Shown here: piece by piece, positions 44,782 to 53,099 of the stretch
Position numbering within the stretch: the first letter of the stretch is position 1
How the letters are laid out: each line of letters begins with the position of its first letter
DNA from: JAWHQP01 sp032586195
GTDB lineage: Bacteria; Pseudomonadota; Gammaproteobacteria; Enterobacterales; Pasteurellaceae
Assembly: GCA_032586195.1 (NCBI GenBank)
Contig: JAWHQP010000005.1
Coordinates: forward strand, 178,794 to 242,793
Direction of reading: 5' to 3'
Length of the DNA: 64,000 nucleotides
Notes under the pieces: model-generated
Databases searched by the model: none
What the model saw: only the letters and a program-made list of their open reading frames with translations
Told to the model about the DNA's origin: nothing
Position numbers and translations under genes: made by a program

Positions 44782-45536
44782 ATGAGAAAAGATGAAGTAG
44801 GTCATAACTTCTTAGCGCGTTTAGGCAAAACACGCCTGCGCCCGGGCGTCGCAAAGCGACGGAATGGCTGATTGCCAACGGTGATTTCAATCAAAATAAA
44901 AAGGTGCTGGAAGTCGCTTGTAATATGTGTACTACCGCTATCGGGCTGGCAAAGCGATTCGGCTGCCATATTGAAGGGGTGGATTTGGATGAAAACGCGC
45001 TGGCGAAGGCGCAAGCGAATATCAACGCCAATAATTTACAGCATAACATCCACGTGCAGCGTGCCAATGCGATGAAACTGCCTTTTGCGGACAGCTCCTT
45101 TGACGTGGTAATCAACGAGGCAATGCTCACCATGCTACCGCTGGCGGCAAAGGAAAAAGCGGTAACGGAATATTTCCGCGTGCTGAAACCCGGCGGTTTG
45201 CTGCTGACGCATGACGTAATGCTGAATACCGAAGACGGCGAAACCGTCATCCAACAGCTGCGTAACGCAATCAATATCACCGTTACGCCGCTGACGAAAA
45301 CCGGCTGGAAAGGGTTGTTTCACTCGGTGGGATTTCGCAACGTGGACACGTTTTCCGGCGATATGACGCTACTGTCGCCATCGGGCATGATTTACGACGA
45401 AGGTTTTCTGGGAGCGGCGAAAATTGTGCGTAACGCCCTAAAAGCGGAAAACCGCGAAACCTTCAAGAAAATGTTTAAGGTGTTTAACGACCCTGATAAA
45501 AAACTGAATTTTATTGCGGTATGCAGCCAAAAATAA
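44782..45536 (+). pseudogene. class I SAM methyltransferase disrupted by a frameshift
   Basis: ATG at 44782 after GAGGAAAAA reads MRKDEVGHNFLARLGKTRLR, then loses frame near 44847 and stops after 29 residues. The rest of the protein continues in the -1 frame: RKATEWLIANGDFNQNKK, SAM motif VLEVACNMCTTAIGLAKRFG, NAMKLPFADSSFDVVINEAM and VLKPGGLLLTHDVM, to TAA at 45534-45536. Adding a single G in the CCCGGGCGTC run (44841-44850) would restore one frame of about 251 residues. This is a recent mutation or a sequencing error. The C-terminal frame alone lacks the start and ribosome binding site. Confidence 0.85.
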
Positions 45537-45577
45537 ATCGGTATAATACCGGACCGGCAGCGTTGAACAGTTCAGAC

Positions 45578-45620
45578 AAAGCGCGGTGTCGAAAATTCAA
45601 GTTTTCAGCACCGCGCTTTT
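45578..45620. terminator. bidirectional paired uptake-like terminator
   Basis: AAAGCGCGGTGTCGAAAA and TTTTCAGCACCGCGCTTT form an inverted pair between the methyltransferase pseudogene and convergent apaH. Both arms carry the same G-to-C variant of the uptake core, so pairing has been kept while the word changed. Confidence 0.65.
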
Positions 45621-45623
45621 AGC

Positions 45624-46454
45624 CTACTCTTTTTTTGAATAATCTTTCACCGCTGGCTGCACGAAATATCGTTTATCTTCCCAGCGCAGCATAGTCATGC
45701 GATTGTTCCATACACAGCCCGTATCCAGTGCATAAATATCAGCCGGCGTCGGACTATCGACCAGACTCGCCCAGTGACCAAACACAATAGGCGTTTGCCG
45801 ATAAAACGGATTATCCAGATCAAACCACGGCACCAATTCGGCGGGCGCCTGTTCCACCGGCAATTTGCAATCAAAGTCCAGGCGATGATCCCGATAGCAA
45901 AAACGCATACGGGTAAACACGTTAATAATATAACGCAGACGATCAATGCCGGTTAGATTTGCCGACCAGTGATCGGGCTGATTAGCGTACATTTCGCGCA
46001 GCAAACCGAGGTAATCGCCGTGGCGCAGCACCCGCTCCACTTCCGCGGCACAGGCTTTGGCGGTGGCGAGATCCCAGTCGGGAGAAATGCCCGCGTGCAC
46101 CATCACGAAATCCGCCTCCGCACTATGCACCAGTAACGGCTGCCGGCGGAGCCAGTCGATCAGCTCGGCAAAATCGGGCGCTTCAAAAATCGGCATGACC
46201 CGATCCCGTTCTTTCACTTTTTTAATGCCAAAGGCGGTGGCGAGCAAATGCAGATCATGATTGCCCAACACCGTCTGAGCGGATTCGCCCAAAGATTTCA
46301 CCAACCGTAAACATTCCAGAGATTTATCCCCGCGGGCAACCAAATCGCCCACCAAATAGAGCTTATCGCGGCTTGGATCAAAATGCACCCGATCCAGCAA
46401 AAGCCGCAATTCATCATAACAGCCATGCAGATCACCGACAAAATAAGTTGCCAT
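45624..46454 (-). CDS. apaH: diadenosine tetraphosphatase ApaH
   Basis: Symmetrical Ap4A hydrolase; it also removes Np4-type caps from RNA. 276 residues with the metallophosphatase motifs GDLHGCYDEL, GDLVARGDKS, LGNHDLHLLA and, towards the C-terminus, VFGHWASL. It follows rsmA in the same direction, as in E. coli, with a 59-bp gap. Confidence 0.95.
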   Translation of the reverse strand: MATYFVGDLHGCYDELRLLLDRVHFDPSRDKLYLVGDLVARGDKSLECLRLVKSLGESAQTVLGNHDLHLLATAFGIKKVKERDRVMPIFEAPDFAELIDWLRRQPLLVHSAEADFVMVHAGISPDWDLATAKACAAEVERVLRHGDYLGLLREMYANQPDHWSANLTGIDRLRYIINVFTRMRFCYRDHRLDFDCKLPVEQAPAELVPWFDLDNPFYRQTPIVFGHWASLVDSPTPADIYALDTGCVWNNRMTMLRWEDKRYFVQPAVKDYSKKE

Positions 46455-46513
46455 AAATTATCCTTTTGAAAGCAAAATGGCAGCAAGACGCCGCCATTAT
46501 TAATTAATCATCA

Positions 46514-47371
46514 TTAATCCGCAGAAACTGCGTTTTCAGCTGCCCCTGCCGGTGGATTATCCGCCAAATAATCGGCTAGACGGGCGTAATCGGCAATAGA
46601 TAAATTCTCCGCGCGATCGGTTAAATTTATTCCGAGACGTTCCAACCGATCAGGGCTGAACAAAGCAGACAACGCGTTGCGCAGGGTTTTACGTCGTTGG
46701 TTAAAGGCCTCGCTACATACCCGATTAAGCCAGTATAAATCCTTCACCGGATGCGGCAATTCTTTATGCGGCACTAAACGCACCACCGCGGAATCCACTT
46801 TCGGCGCGGGTTTAAAGGCGGTCGGCGGAACCTCCAGCACAGGCATTACCTGACAGAAATACTGAGCCATAATGGTGAGACGACCATACGCTTTGCTGTC
46901 CGGCGCGGCGCAGAGACGTTTTACCACTTCTTTCTGCAGCATAAAATGCATATCCTGAATCAGTCCGTGGTATTTAAATAAATGGAACATTAACGGCGTG
47001 GAAATGTTGTAAGGCAGATTGCCGAACACCCGTAATTTAATCCCTTGTTCCGCCAGCTTTTCATCCGCGTAAAGCCGGGAAAAATCAAACTGCATCGCAT
47101 CGGTTTCAATTACATTCAATTTTTGATGCAGAAACGGATGATGGCGCAAACGCTCCGCCAAATCGCGATCCAGTTCCAATACGGTAAGACGCTCCACCCG
47201 CTCGGCGACGGGCTCCGTTAAAGCGCCCAAGCCGGGCCCGATTTCCACCAGAAATTGTCCATTCTGCGGATAAATCGCCGCCACAATGCCCTGAATTACA
47301 TTGTCGTCATGCAGAAAGTTTTGCCCGAAACGTTTACGGGCGATATGCCCAAGGTGTTTTTTTGAATTCAT
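46514..47371 (-). CDS. rsmA: 16S rRNA dimethyladenosine transferase RsmA (KsgA)
   Basis: Dimethylates A1518 and A1519 at the end of 16S rRNA helix 45, a late step of small-subunit assembly. 285 residues; RKRFGQNFLHDDNVI at the N-terminus, SAM site VEIGPGLGALTEPV, catalytic NLPYNISTPLMFHL, then the C-terminal helical domain with FNQRRKTLRNAL. It lies between surA and apaH. Confidence 0.97.
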   Translation of the reverse strand: MNSKKHLGHIARKRFGQNFLHDDNVIQGIVAAIYPQNGQFLVEIGPGLGALTEPVAERVERLTVLELDRDLAERLRHHPFLHQKLNVIETDAMQFDFSRLYADEKLAEQGIKLRVFGNLPYNISTPLMFHLFKYHGLIQDMHFMLQKEVVKRLCAAPDSKAYGRLTIMAQYFCQVMPVLEVPPTAFKPAPKVDSAVVRLVPHKELPHPVKDLYWLNRVCSEAFNQRRKTLRNALSALFSPDRLERLGINLTDRAENLSIADYARLADYLADNPPAGAAENAVSAD

Positions 47372-47459
47372 AACTCGGTTTGTTAATCTGTAAAAAGTCG
47401 AAATTTCGGCACCGCACTTTCAGCAATTCAAGGTGCCTGCCGCCGCTCGCCATTATAAT

Positions 47460-47486
47460 AAAAAATCCCAGCCGACACTGGGATTA
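47460..47486 (-). terminator. intrinsic terminator after surA
   Basis: On the minus strand AATCCCAGTG and the complementary CTGGGATTTTTT form a stem around CGG, with a T run. It lies between surA and rsmA. Confidence 0.75.
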
Positions 47487-47498
47487 ATTGAGATTATT

Positions 47499-48455
47499 TT
47501 ACTTGACGAAGTACTTGATATCAGCCCCTTTACGCAACGCTCTCACCCAGTTGTTCGCATCACTTTGCAGCTGTCTGTTGGCGAGAGTTTCATAGGCCTT
47601 CTGACGGTAGGACGCGGCGGTCAAATCGCCTTTGCGTGTACCTACGACTTCTAAAATATGCCAGCCGAACTGGGTTTTAAACGGCGCGGAAATCGTGCCT
47701 TGCTTGGTGTTTTTTATGGTTTCGGCAAACTCCGGCACGTAGGCATCAGCGAAAGCAAAGCCTAAATCTCCGCCGTTCGCGCCGGATAAATAATCCTTTG
47801 AATAAGCCAACGCGGCTTGCGCGAAGGTGGTTTTACCCGCCAGAATATCAGCCCGCACTTGGGTCAATAACGCTTTTGCCTGAGCATCATTCATTAACGG
47901 ATTTAATTTCACCAAAATATGACGCACATCATACTGCGTACCCACTACCTGCGATGAACGCCCCTGCTGTCTGGCTTCATCAAACATTTTAGTGGCGAGC
48001 GCATCAATTTCCTCCGGATTCACTTCAATATTCTGCCCGATCATTTGCATACTGCGGTTACGCACTTCCGCCATCATAATCTGCTGGGCAATATTGGCGC
48101 GGAATCTTGCCACCCCGATACCCTGCTGATCCAACGCGTCCAATAATTGACCGTAGGTAATATGATTCTGTGCCGCGATATCTTCCAAGATTTTATCCAC
48201 CTGAGCCGGACTTACGTGCACATTGGCGTCCTTAATCGCTTTTTTCAGCAGCATATCGTCAATAATGCTGTCGAGGGCTTTGCCGCGATTTTCGACGGTA
48301 TCCGCCTGTTTACCCATGGCACGTTTAACCTGGCTGGCGAGAATCGGCGTGCCGTTCACCGTGGCGACCACTTGTTCAACCGCCTGTGACTGCGTGGCAA
48401 GCGCCAAAAAACCGACCATTGCTACGGCGATAAATTTTAAATTAGATAGTTTCAT
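47499..48455 (-). CDS. surA: periplasmic chaperone/peptidyl-prolyl isomerase SurA, single-parvulin form
   Basis: 318 residues with a signal peptide (MKLSNLKFIAVAMVGFLALATQSQA). The N-terminal chaperone domain (VVATVNGTPILASQVKRAM...) is followed by one parvulin domain: VRHILVKLNPLMNDAQAKALL, GANGGDLGFAFADAYVPEF, PFKTQFGWHILEV. E. coli SurA has two parvulin domains and 428 residues; Pasteurellaceae SurA is known in the shorter form. It helps outer-membrane protein folding, here presumably including the barrel receptor in this window. Confidence 0.92.
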   Translation of the reverse strand: MKLSNLKFIAVAMVGFLALATQSQAVEQVVATVNGTPILASQVKRAMGKQADTVENRGKALDSIIDDMLLKKAIKDANVHVSPAQVDKILEDIAAQNHITYGQLLDALDQQGIGVARFRANIAQQIMMAEVRNRSMQMIGQNIEVNPEEIDALATKMFDEARQQGRSSQVVGTQYDVRHILVKLNPLMNDAQAKALLTQVRADILAGKTTFAQAALAYSKDYLSGANGGDLGFAFADAYVPEFAETIKNTKQGTISAPFKTQFGWHILEVVGTRKGDLTAASYRQKAYETLANRQLQSDANNWVRALRKGADIKYFVK

Positions 48456-48543
48456 TATTATTCCGTTATAAACAAGTTAAAAAATTTCATCTTTTAGAGA
48501 ACTGATTTAGCAAAAAGTTCGTGGTAATAAGATGTACCTCAAG

Positions 48544-49086
48544 CTACCGTTTGGAAATTAACGCCACTTCATAGCAGCTGTCAAATTTCATGGTACGCAC
48601 CTGCACTTTTTCACTGCGGCTGGTCGGCACATTTTTACCCACATAATCAGCCCGAATCGGCAACTCACGGTGACCGCGATCAACAAAGATAACCAATTCC
48701 ACTTTAGCGGCCCGACCGAAATCCACCAACGCGTCCAGCGCAGCCCGAATGGTTCGCCCCGTAAACAGCACATCATCGACCAAAATAACGTTTTTGCCCT
48801 GAATACTGATAAACTCTGAAGCACCGCTGTAAACCGGCGATTGGCTGGTCGGCTCCACATATTCCAGATCATCACGGTAAAAGGTGATATCCAGATCAAT
48901 GGAAGGCAGCGACTGATGGGTTAATTCCGCGATTTTCCGTTTGATTAACTCTGCAATTTCCGCACCACGACGTTTAATGCCTACAATGATTATATCGTCC
49001 AGACGCTCGTGCTTTTCAATAATTTCATGCGAAATCCGAGAAATAGTACGCATAAACTGGTCTTCATCAATAATAATTTTTTCCAT
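48544..49086 (-). CDS. pyrR: bifunctional pyr operon regulator / uracil phosphoribosyltransferase PyrR
   Basis: 180 residues with the phosphoribosyltransferase PRPP motif VILVDDVLFTGRTIRAALD and family regions IKRRGAEIAELIKRK and DITFYRDDL. In Gram-positive bacteria PyrR binds pyr mRNA; in Pasteurellaceae its regulatory role is less certain and it may serve as uracil phosphoribosyltransferase. It stands alone between surA and purN. Confidence 0.93.
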   Translation of the reverse strand: MEKIIIDEDQFMRTISRISHEIIEKHERLDDIIIVGIKRRGAEIAELIKRKIAELTHQSLPSIDLDITFYRDDLEYVEPTSQSPVYSGASEFISIQGKNVILVDDVLFTGRTIRAALDALVDFGRAAKVELVIFVDRGHRELPIRADYVGKNVPTSRSEKVQVRTMKFDSCYEVALISKR

Positions 49087-49195
49087 AAAAACGGCTGTCT
49101 CCGATGTTTAAATTTACCGTGCTACTATAACAAAAATTAAAAAGTTTATACACGTTCAAAAACTAAAGTTTTGTCGGTACCGGATTTGATCATAG

Positions 49196-49837
49196 TTATT
49201 CATCAGCGGCGTAACCCTGCGGTGGTAATACCTTGCCGTCTAAAAACGCATTATTTCCGATCAGCTGTAAGCGCCCTTCAACGAACCATTTCACCACCAA
49301 CGGATAAATTTGCAATTCCTGTGTTTTTACCCGCTGTTCGATATCTTCGATCCCGTCTTCAGGGAAAATCGGCACTTTTGCCTGTAACACGATTGCCCCG
49401 CCGTCCACTTTTTCATTCACAAAATGTACCGTGGTGCCATGTTCGGTTTCACCCGCGTCAAGGGCTTGCCGGTAGGTATTCAGACCGGGAAATTTCGGCA
49501 GTAACGAAGGATGAATGTTGAGAATTCTTCCGGCGAAACGCTGCACAAAGCCGGCGGTAAGAATCTTCATATAACCGGCCAGCACAATTAAATCGGCTTG
49601 CAACGTTTCAATATAGTCACCGATAGCCTGATCCATTAATGCGTCGTCGGCAAATTGACCGCGCTCGAAAAGTGCGGTGTCGATTTTGGCATTTTTTGCC
49701 CGTTGCAAACCGAACGCGTCGGTTTTGTTGCTGATTACCGCCGCAATTTCCGCTTTGATTTCACCCGCTCGGCAAGCATCAATAATCGCCTGTAGATTGG
49801 TGCCTTGTCCCGAAATTAAAACCACCATTTTTTTCAT
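49196..49837 (-). CDS. purN: phosphoribosylglycinamide formyltransferase PurN
   Basis: Third step of purine synthesis, using 10-formyl-tetrahydrofolate. The start at 49837 (MKKMVVLISGQGTNLQ) fits the family; the upstream open frame runs through the purM terminator and end. 213 residues; the folate/GAR active site is visible as LAGYMKIL, RILNIHPSLLPKFPGLNT (catalytic Asn-His) and HFVNEKVDGGAIVLQ (Asp). It lies behind purM, with an intrinsic terminator in the 59-bp gap. Confidence 0.95.
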   Translation of the reverse strand: MKKMVVLISGQGTNLQAIIDACRAGEIKAEIAAVISNKTDAFGLQRAKNAKIDTALFERGQFADDALMDQAIGDYIETLQADLIVLAGYMKILTAGFVQRFAGRILNIHPSLLPKFPGLNTYRQALDAGETEHGTTVHFVNEKVDGGAIVLQAKVPIFPEDGIEDIEQRVKTQELQIYPLVVKWFVEGRLQLIGNNAFLDGKVLPPQGYAADE

Positions 49838-49859
49838 CACTAAAGTTCCCGAAAACAAA

Positions 49860-49883
49860 AAGCCTAATCCGAGGATTAGGCTT
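49860..49883 (-). terminator. terminator or attenuator between purM and purN
   Basis: On the minus strand AAGCCTAATCC and GGATTAGGCTT pair perfectly around two bases, followed by TTTGTTTT. It sits within an otherwise ordinary purMN operon and should reduce purN expression. Confidence 0.8.
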
Positions 49884-49896
49884 ATATACATCAAAA

Positions 49897-50934
49897 TTAA
49901 CGGATAATAACCTGTTCTTCGCCGGCGTTTAAGGTCTCGATCCGACCGATTAGCCACGCATTTTCGCCCGCCCGGCGTAATATGTTCAGGGCTTTTTCAA
50001 CCTCTTCCTGTGGCAGTGCAATCAGCATACCCACACCGCAGTTAAAGGTGCGGTACATTTCGTGGCGGCTGATGTTGCCCTGTTCCTGCAGCCATCGGAA
50101 CACCGGCTGCCACTGCCAGCTGCTTTCATCAATCACAACCTTGACATCATCCGGCAATACGCGCGGGATATTTTCCCAGAAACCGCCGCCGGTTAAATGG
50201 GCGATGGCATGCACATCGGTGTTTTCAATCAGCTGTAGCACGGATTTGACATAAATCTTAGTCGGAGCAAGCAGCTGTTCGCTCAACGGCTTGCCGGCTA
50301 ATTGCTCGGCGGCGGGATTCACGCCCGCCACCTCAATAACTTTACGAATCAAGGAATAACCGTTGGAATGCGGGCCGCTTGAACCGAGAGCGATTAACGC
50401 ATCACCCGCCCGTACCTTCGAGCCGTCGATGATTTCGGATTTTTCCACTACGCCGACACAGAATCCCGCCAGATCGTAATCGCCCGCATGATACATGCCC
50501 GGCATTTCCGCTGTTTCGCCGCCCACCAAGGCACAGCCGGACTGCACACAACCTTCCGCGATACCGGCGACCACGTCGGCAGCCACATCCACGTCCAGCT
50601 TGCCGGTGGCATAATAATCTAAGAAAAACAACGGCTCCGCCCCTTGCACCACGAGGTCATTCACACACATCGCCACCAAATCGATACCGATGGTATCGTG
50701 TTTGTGCAGATCGATAGCGAGACGCAATTTCGTGCCTACGCCGTCGGTGCCCGACACCAACACAGGCTCTTTATATTTGGTCGGCAACGCACATAACGCA
50801 CCGAAACCGCCCAAACCGCCGATCACTTCCCGGCGGGTAGTGCGTTTAACATGCGGTTTGATACGTTCGACTAACGCATTGCCCGCGTTAATATCCACGC
50901 CTGCATCTTTGTAGCTTAATGATTGTTTGCTCAC
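49897..50934 (-). CDS. purM: phosphoribosylformylglycinamidine cyclo-ligase PurM
   Basis: Fifth step of purine synthesis: FGAM to AIR. 345 residues; SYKDAGVDINAGNALVERIK, GGLGGFGALCALP, LVSGTDGVGTKLRLA, the MCVNDLVVQGAEPLFFLDYYA signature and THLTGGG-type AHLTGGGFWENIPR are all present. Length equals the E. coli enzyme. A PurR operator lies 48-63 bp upstream, and purN follows. Confidence 0.97.
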   Translation of the reverse strand: MSKQSLSYKDAGVDINAGNALVERIKPHVKRTTRREVIGGLGGFGALCALPTKYKEPVLVSGTDGVGTKLRLAIDLHKHDTIGIDLVAMCVNDLVVQGAEPLFFLDYYATGKLDVDVAADVVAGIAEGCVQSGCALVGGETAEMPGMYHAGDYDLAGFCVGVVEKSEIIDGSKVRAGDALIALGSSGPHSNGYSLIRKVIEVAGVNPAAEQLAGKPLSEQLLAPTKIYVKSVLQLIENTDVHAIAHLTGGGFWENIPRVLPDDVKVVIDESSWQWQPVFRWLQEQGNISRHEMYRTFNCGVGMLIALPQEEVEKALNILRRAGENAWLIGRIETLNAGEEQVIIR

Positions 50935-50981
50935 GGTTATTTTCCTTTTGAGAGTAAAATTGGCGGCTATTATACAGGCTA

Positions 50982-50997
50982 ACGAAAACGTTTGCGA
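50982..50997 (-). promoter_or_regulatory. PurR operator of purMN
   Basis: The plus-strand sequence ACGAAAACGTTTGCGA is a PurR operator half-symmetric around ACGTTT. On the minus strand it reads TCGCAAACGTTTTCGT, nearly identical to the purL operator, and is followed by a TATAAT box at 50969-50974. Confidence 0.85.
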
Positions 50998-51015
50998 TAC
51001 CCGCTGCCAAAATTA

Positions 51016-51804
51016 TTAGGAAAACAAATCGCAGCTATTTTGCCAAATGGTTTGTTCGATTTGCGCGGGAGATTCCGTCCGCAGAGCGCATAACGCCCGA
51101 AAGCTGTGTACAATGCGTTCCGGCCGGTTAGGCTGGCCCTGAAAACCAAACACCGGCATATCCGGCGTATCGGTTTCCAGCAGCAAGGCATCCAGCGGCA
51201 ATTTGGCAACGGCCCGCCGCGTTTTATTGGCCCGCTCGTAGGTGATAGTGCCGCCTACGCCGATTTTATACCCTAAATCCACAAAGCGTTTTGCCTGTTC
51301 ATAACTGCCGGCAAAACCGTGGATGACACCACATTTGGCGGGCGAAACCCGTTTGAGAAAGGTGAAAATCTGATCATGCGCCTTGCGGCTGTGGATATTG
51401 ACCGCGATATTGTAGCCTTTGGCAAGCTGGAGCTGCGCTTCAAAATAGTCGCATTGTTTACGCCACAATTCATCCGCCAACAATTCGGGCACGCCACGTT
51501 CCAGGCCGATTTCGCCCACCGCCGCCAAACATTCATCCCGTGCCGCCAGCCGCCGTTCCAGCTCGTCTAAATGAGCGGATTCATGATGACGAATATACAA
51601 CGGATGCAATCCCAAACCATAACATAACTGATCTGGGAAAAGCGCGGTGTGATTTTGCAGAGTTTTGAAATTCCGCCGCATAACCGCCACCATTAGAATG
51701 CGCCGCACATCCGCCTGCAAGGCGGTCACCACCAGTCGAGCCAGCGGTTCGCCGCTGCTCTGCTGCAAATAATCAAGATGAGTATGGGTGTCGAAAAACG
51801 GCAT
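51016..51804 (-). CDS. yjjV: TatD-family metal-dependent hydrolase, YjjV-like
   Basis: 262 residues of the TatD amidohydrolase-fold family. Metal ligands: FDTHTHLDYL at the N-terminus, GEIGLE near residue 97, NIHSRKAHDQ, GVIHGFAGS and LLETDTPDMP. The words KIGVGGTITYERANKTR and FQGQPNRPERI identify the YjjV branch rather than TatD or YcfH. Family members act as 3'-5' exonucleases or deacylases on small substrates. It lies 3 bp from ppiA in the same direction. Confidence 0.88.
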   Translation of the reverse strand: MPFFDTHTHLDYLQQSSGEPLARLVVTALQADVRRILMVAVMRRNFKTLQNHTALFPDQLCYGLGLHPLYIRHHESAHLDELERRLAARDECLAAVGEIGLERGVPELLADELWRKQCDYFEAQLQLAKGYNIAVNIHSRKAHDQIFTFLKRVSPAKCGVIHGFAGSYEQAKRFVDLGYKIGVGGTITYERANKTRRAVAKLPLDALLLETDTPDMPVFGFQGQPNRPERIVHSFRALCALRTESPAQIEQTIWQNSCDLFS

Positions 51805-51807
51805 GGC

Positions 51808-52383
51808 TTAAGGTTCGATAGTGACGGATTGAATCACCACGTCCTGCTTCGGCACATCACGATGCATACCTACTCTGCCCGTTTCCACCTTGGCAATTTT
51901 ATCCGCTACGTCCATACCTGCCGTGACTTTTCCAAACACGGCATAGCCCCAGCCCTGACGGCTTTTCTCGCTGAAATTCAGGAAATCATTATCCGCCAGA
52001 TTAATAAAAAACTGCGACGTTGCCGAATCGGGATCCGACGTGCGCGCCATTGCCACGCTGCCGCGCAGATTTTTCAAACCGTTATCCGCTTCATTCGGGA
52101 TAGCGGCCCGGGTCTCTTTTTTCTTCATGCCGACCGCAAAACCGCCGCCCTGAATCATAAAGCCGTCGATCACGCGATGAAAAATGGTGCCGTTATAAAA
52201 ACCCTGTCGGGCGTAATCTAAAAAATTCCGGGCGGAAACCGGTGCATGTTTTTCATCGACCGCGATTTTAATGTCGCCGTAATTTGTGTGCAACACCACC
52301 TCTTCGGCCGCCGCTTGCAGCGAAAATAATGCGGACAGCGCTAAAAGCGCGGTGCTGAATTTGCGTGTTTTTTTCATGTTCAT
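51808..52383 (-). CDS. ppiA: periplasmic cyclophilin-type peptidyl-prolyl isomerase PpiA
   Basis: 191 residues: signal peptide (MKKTRKFSTALLALSALFSLQAAA, from the second methionine at 52377; the first is at 52383) and a cyclophilin domain with FHRVIDGFMIQGGGF (catalytic Arg), SVAMARTSDPDSATSQFFINL and the WGYAVFGKV region. It speeds proline isomerisation in exported proteins. Its neighbour ppiB is a paralogue without signal peptide; the pair probably arose by tandem duplication. Confidence 0.93.
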   Translation of the reverse strand: MNMKKTRKFSTALLALSALFSLQAAAEEVVLHTNYGDIKIAVDEKHAPVSARNFLDYARQGFYNGTIFHRVIDGFMIQGGGFAVGMKKKETRAAIPNEADNGLKNLRGSVAMARTSDPDSATSQFFINLADNDFLNFSEKSRQGWGYAVFGKVTAGMDVADKIAKVETGRVGMHRDVPKQDVVIQSVTIEP

Positions 52384-52441
52384 TCATTAAGGTAAAAATC
52401 CCCTGAACGGGGATCGAAGTTTACGAAATTTATCAGGCGAA

Positions 52442-52951
52442 TTAATCAACGCTGACAGAAGTGATAATGATATCCTCTTTCGGCACATCCTGATGAAAAC
52501 CCGCGTTACCGGTTTTAACGCCTTTGATTTTATCCACTACATCCATGCCTTCAACGACCTCGCCGAACACGGCATAGCCCCATTCCTGCACCACTTCACG
52601 GTCGAACATTTCTTTGGCGCGGTAATCAAGGAAAGGATTATCGGCGACATTAATAAAAAACTGTGCCGTCGCGGAATGCGGATCGGAGGTACGGGCCATA
52701 GCGATGGTGCCGCGCTTGTTGCTTAAACGGTTATTTGCTTCATTTTTAATCGGAGCTTTGGTACTTTTTTCCCGCATGCCGGGCTCCATACCGCCGCCCT
52801 GAATCATAAAGCCGTCAATCACACGGTGGAAAATGGTGTTATCGTAGAACCCCTCTTTGCAGTACGCTTCAAAATTCGCCGCGGTTTGCGGAGCTTTTTC
52901 ATAATTTAACGCGATTTTAATATCACCAAAGTTGGTATGTAATGTGATCAT
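52442..52951 (-). CDS. ppiB: cytosolic cyclophilin-type peptidyl-prolyl isomerase PpiB
   Basis: The start at 52951 (MITLHTNFGDIKIAL) follows GAGG and gives 169 residues; the longer frame to 52993 adds no homology. FHRVIDGFMIQGGG, TIAMARTSDPHSATAQFFINV and EWGYAVFGEV are conserved. No signal peptide. It lies upstream of ppiA by 58 bp in the same direction and divergent to cysS, the arrangement known from other Pasteurellaceae. Confidence 0.94.
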   Translation of the reverse strand: MITLHTNFGDIKIALNYEKAPQTAANFEAYCKEGFYDNTIFHRVIDGFMIQGGGMEPGMREKSTKAPIKNEANNRLSNKRGTIAMARTSDPHSATAQFFINVADNPFLDYRAKEMFDREVVQEWGYAVFGEVVEGMDVVDKIKGVKTGNAGFHQDVPKEDIIITSVSVD

Positions 52952-53099
52952 TTGGTTTTCCTCGTAAAAATGAGTAAGATTTAAAGCCCGCATTATTCCA
53001 TAAATCCGTCAGAAGTGCTATAAAGTGCGGTGTTAAAAAAACGAGTTTTTAGACAATGCCTTTAGCTCAAATAGTAAACAACCCATAGCAGAGCCGAAT

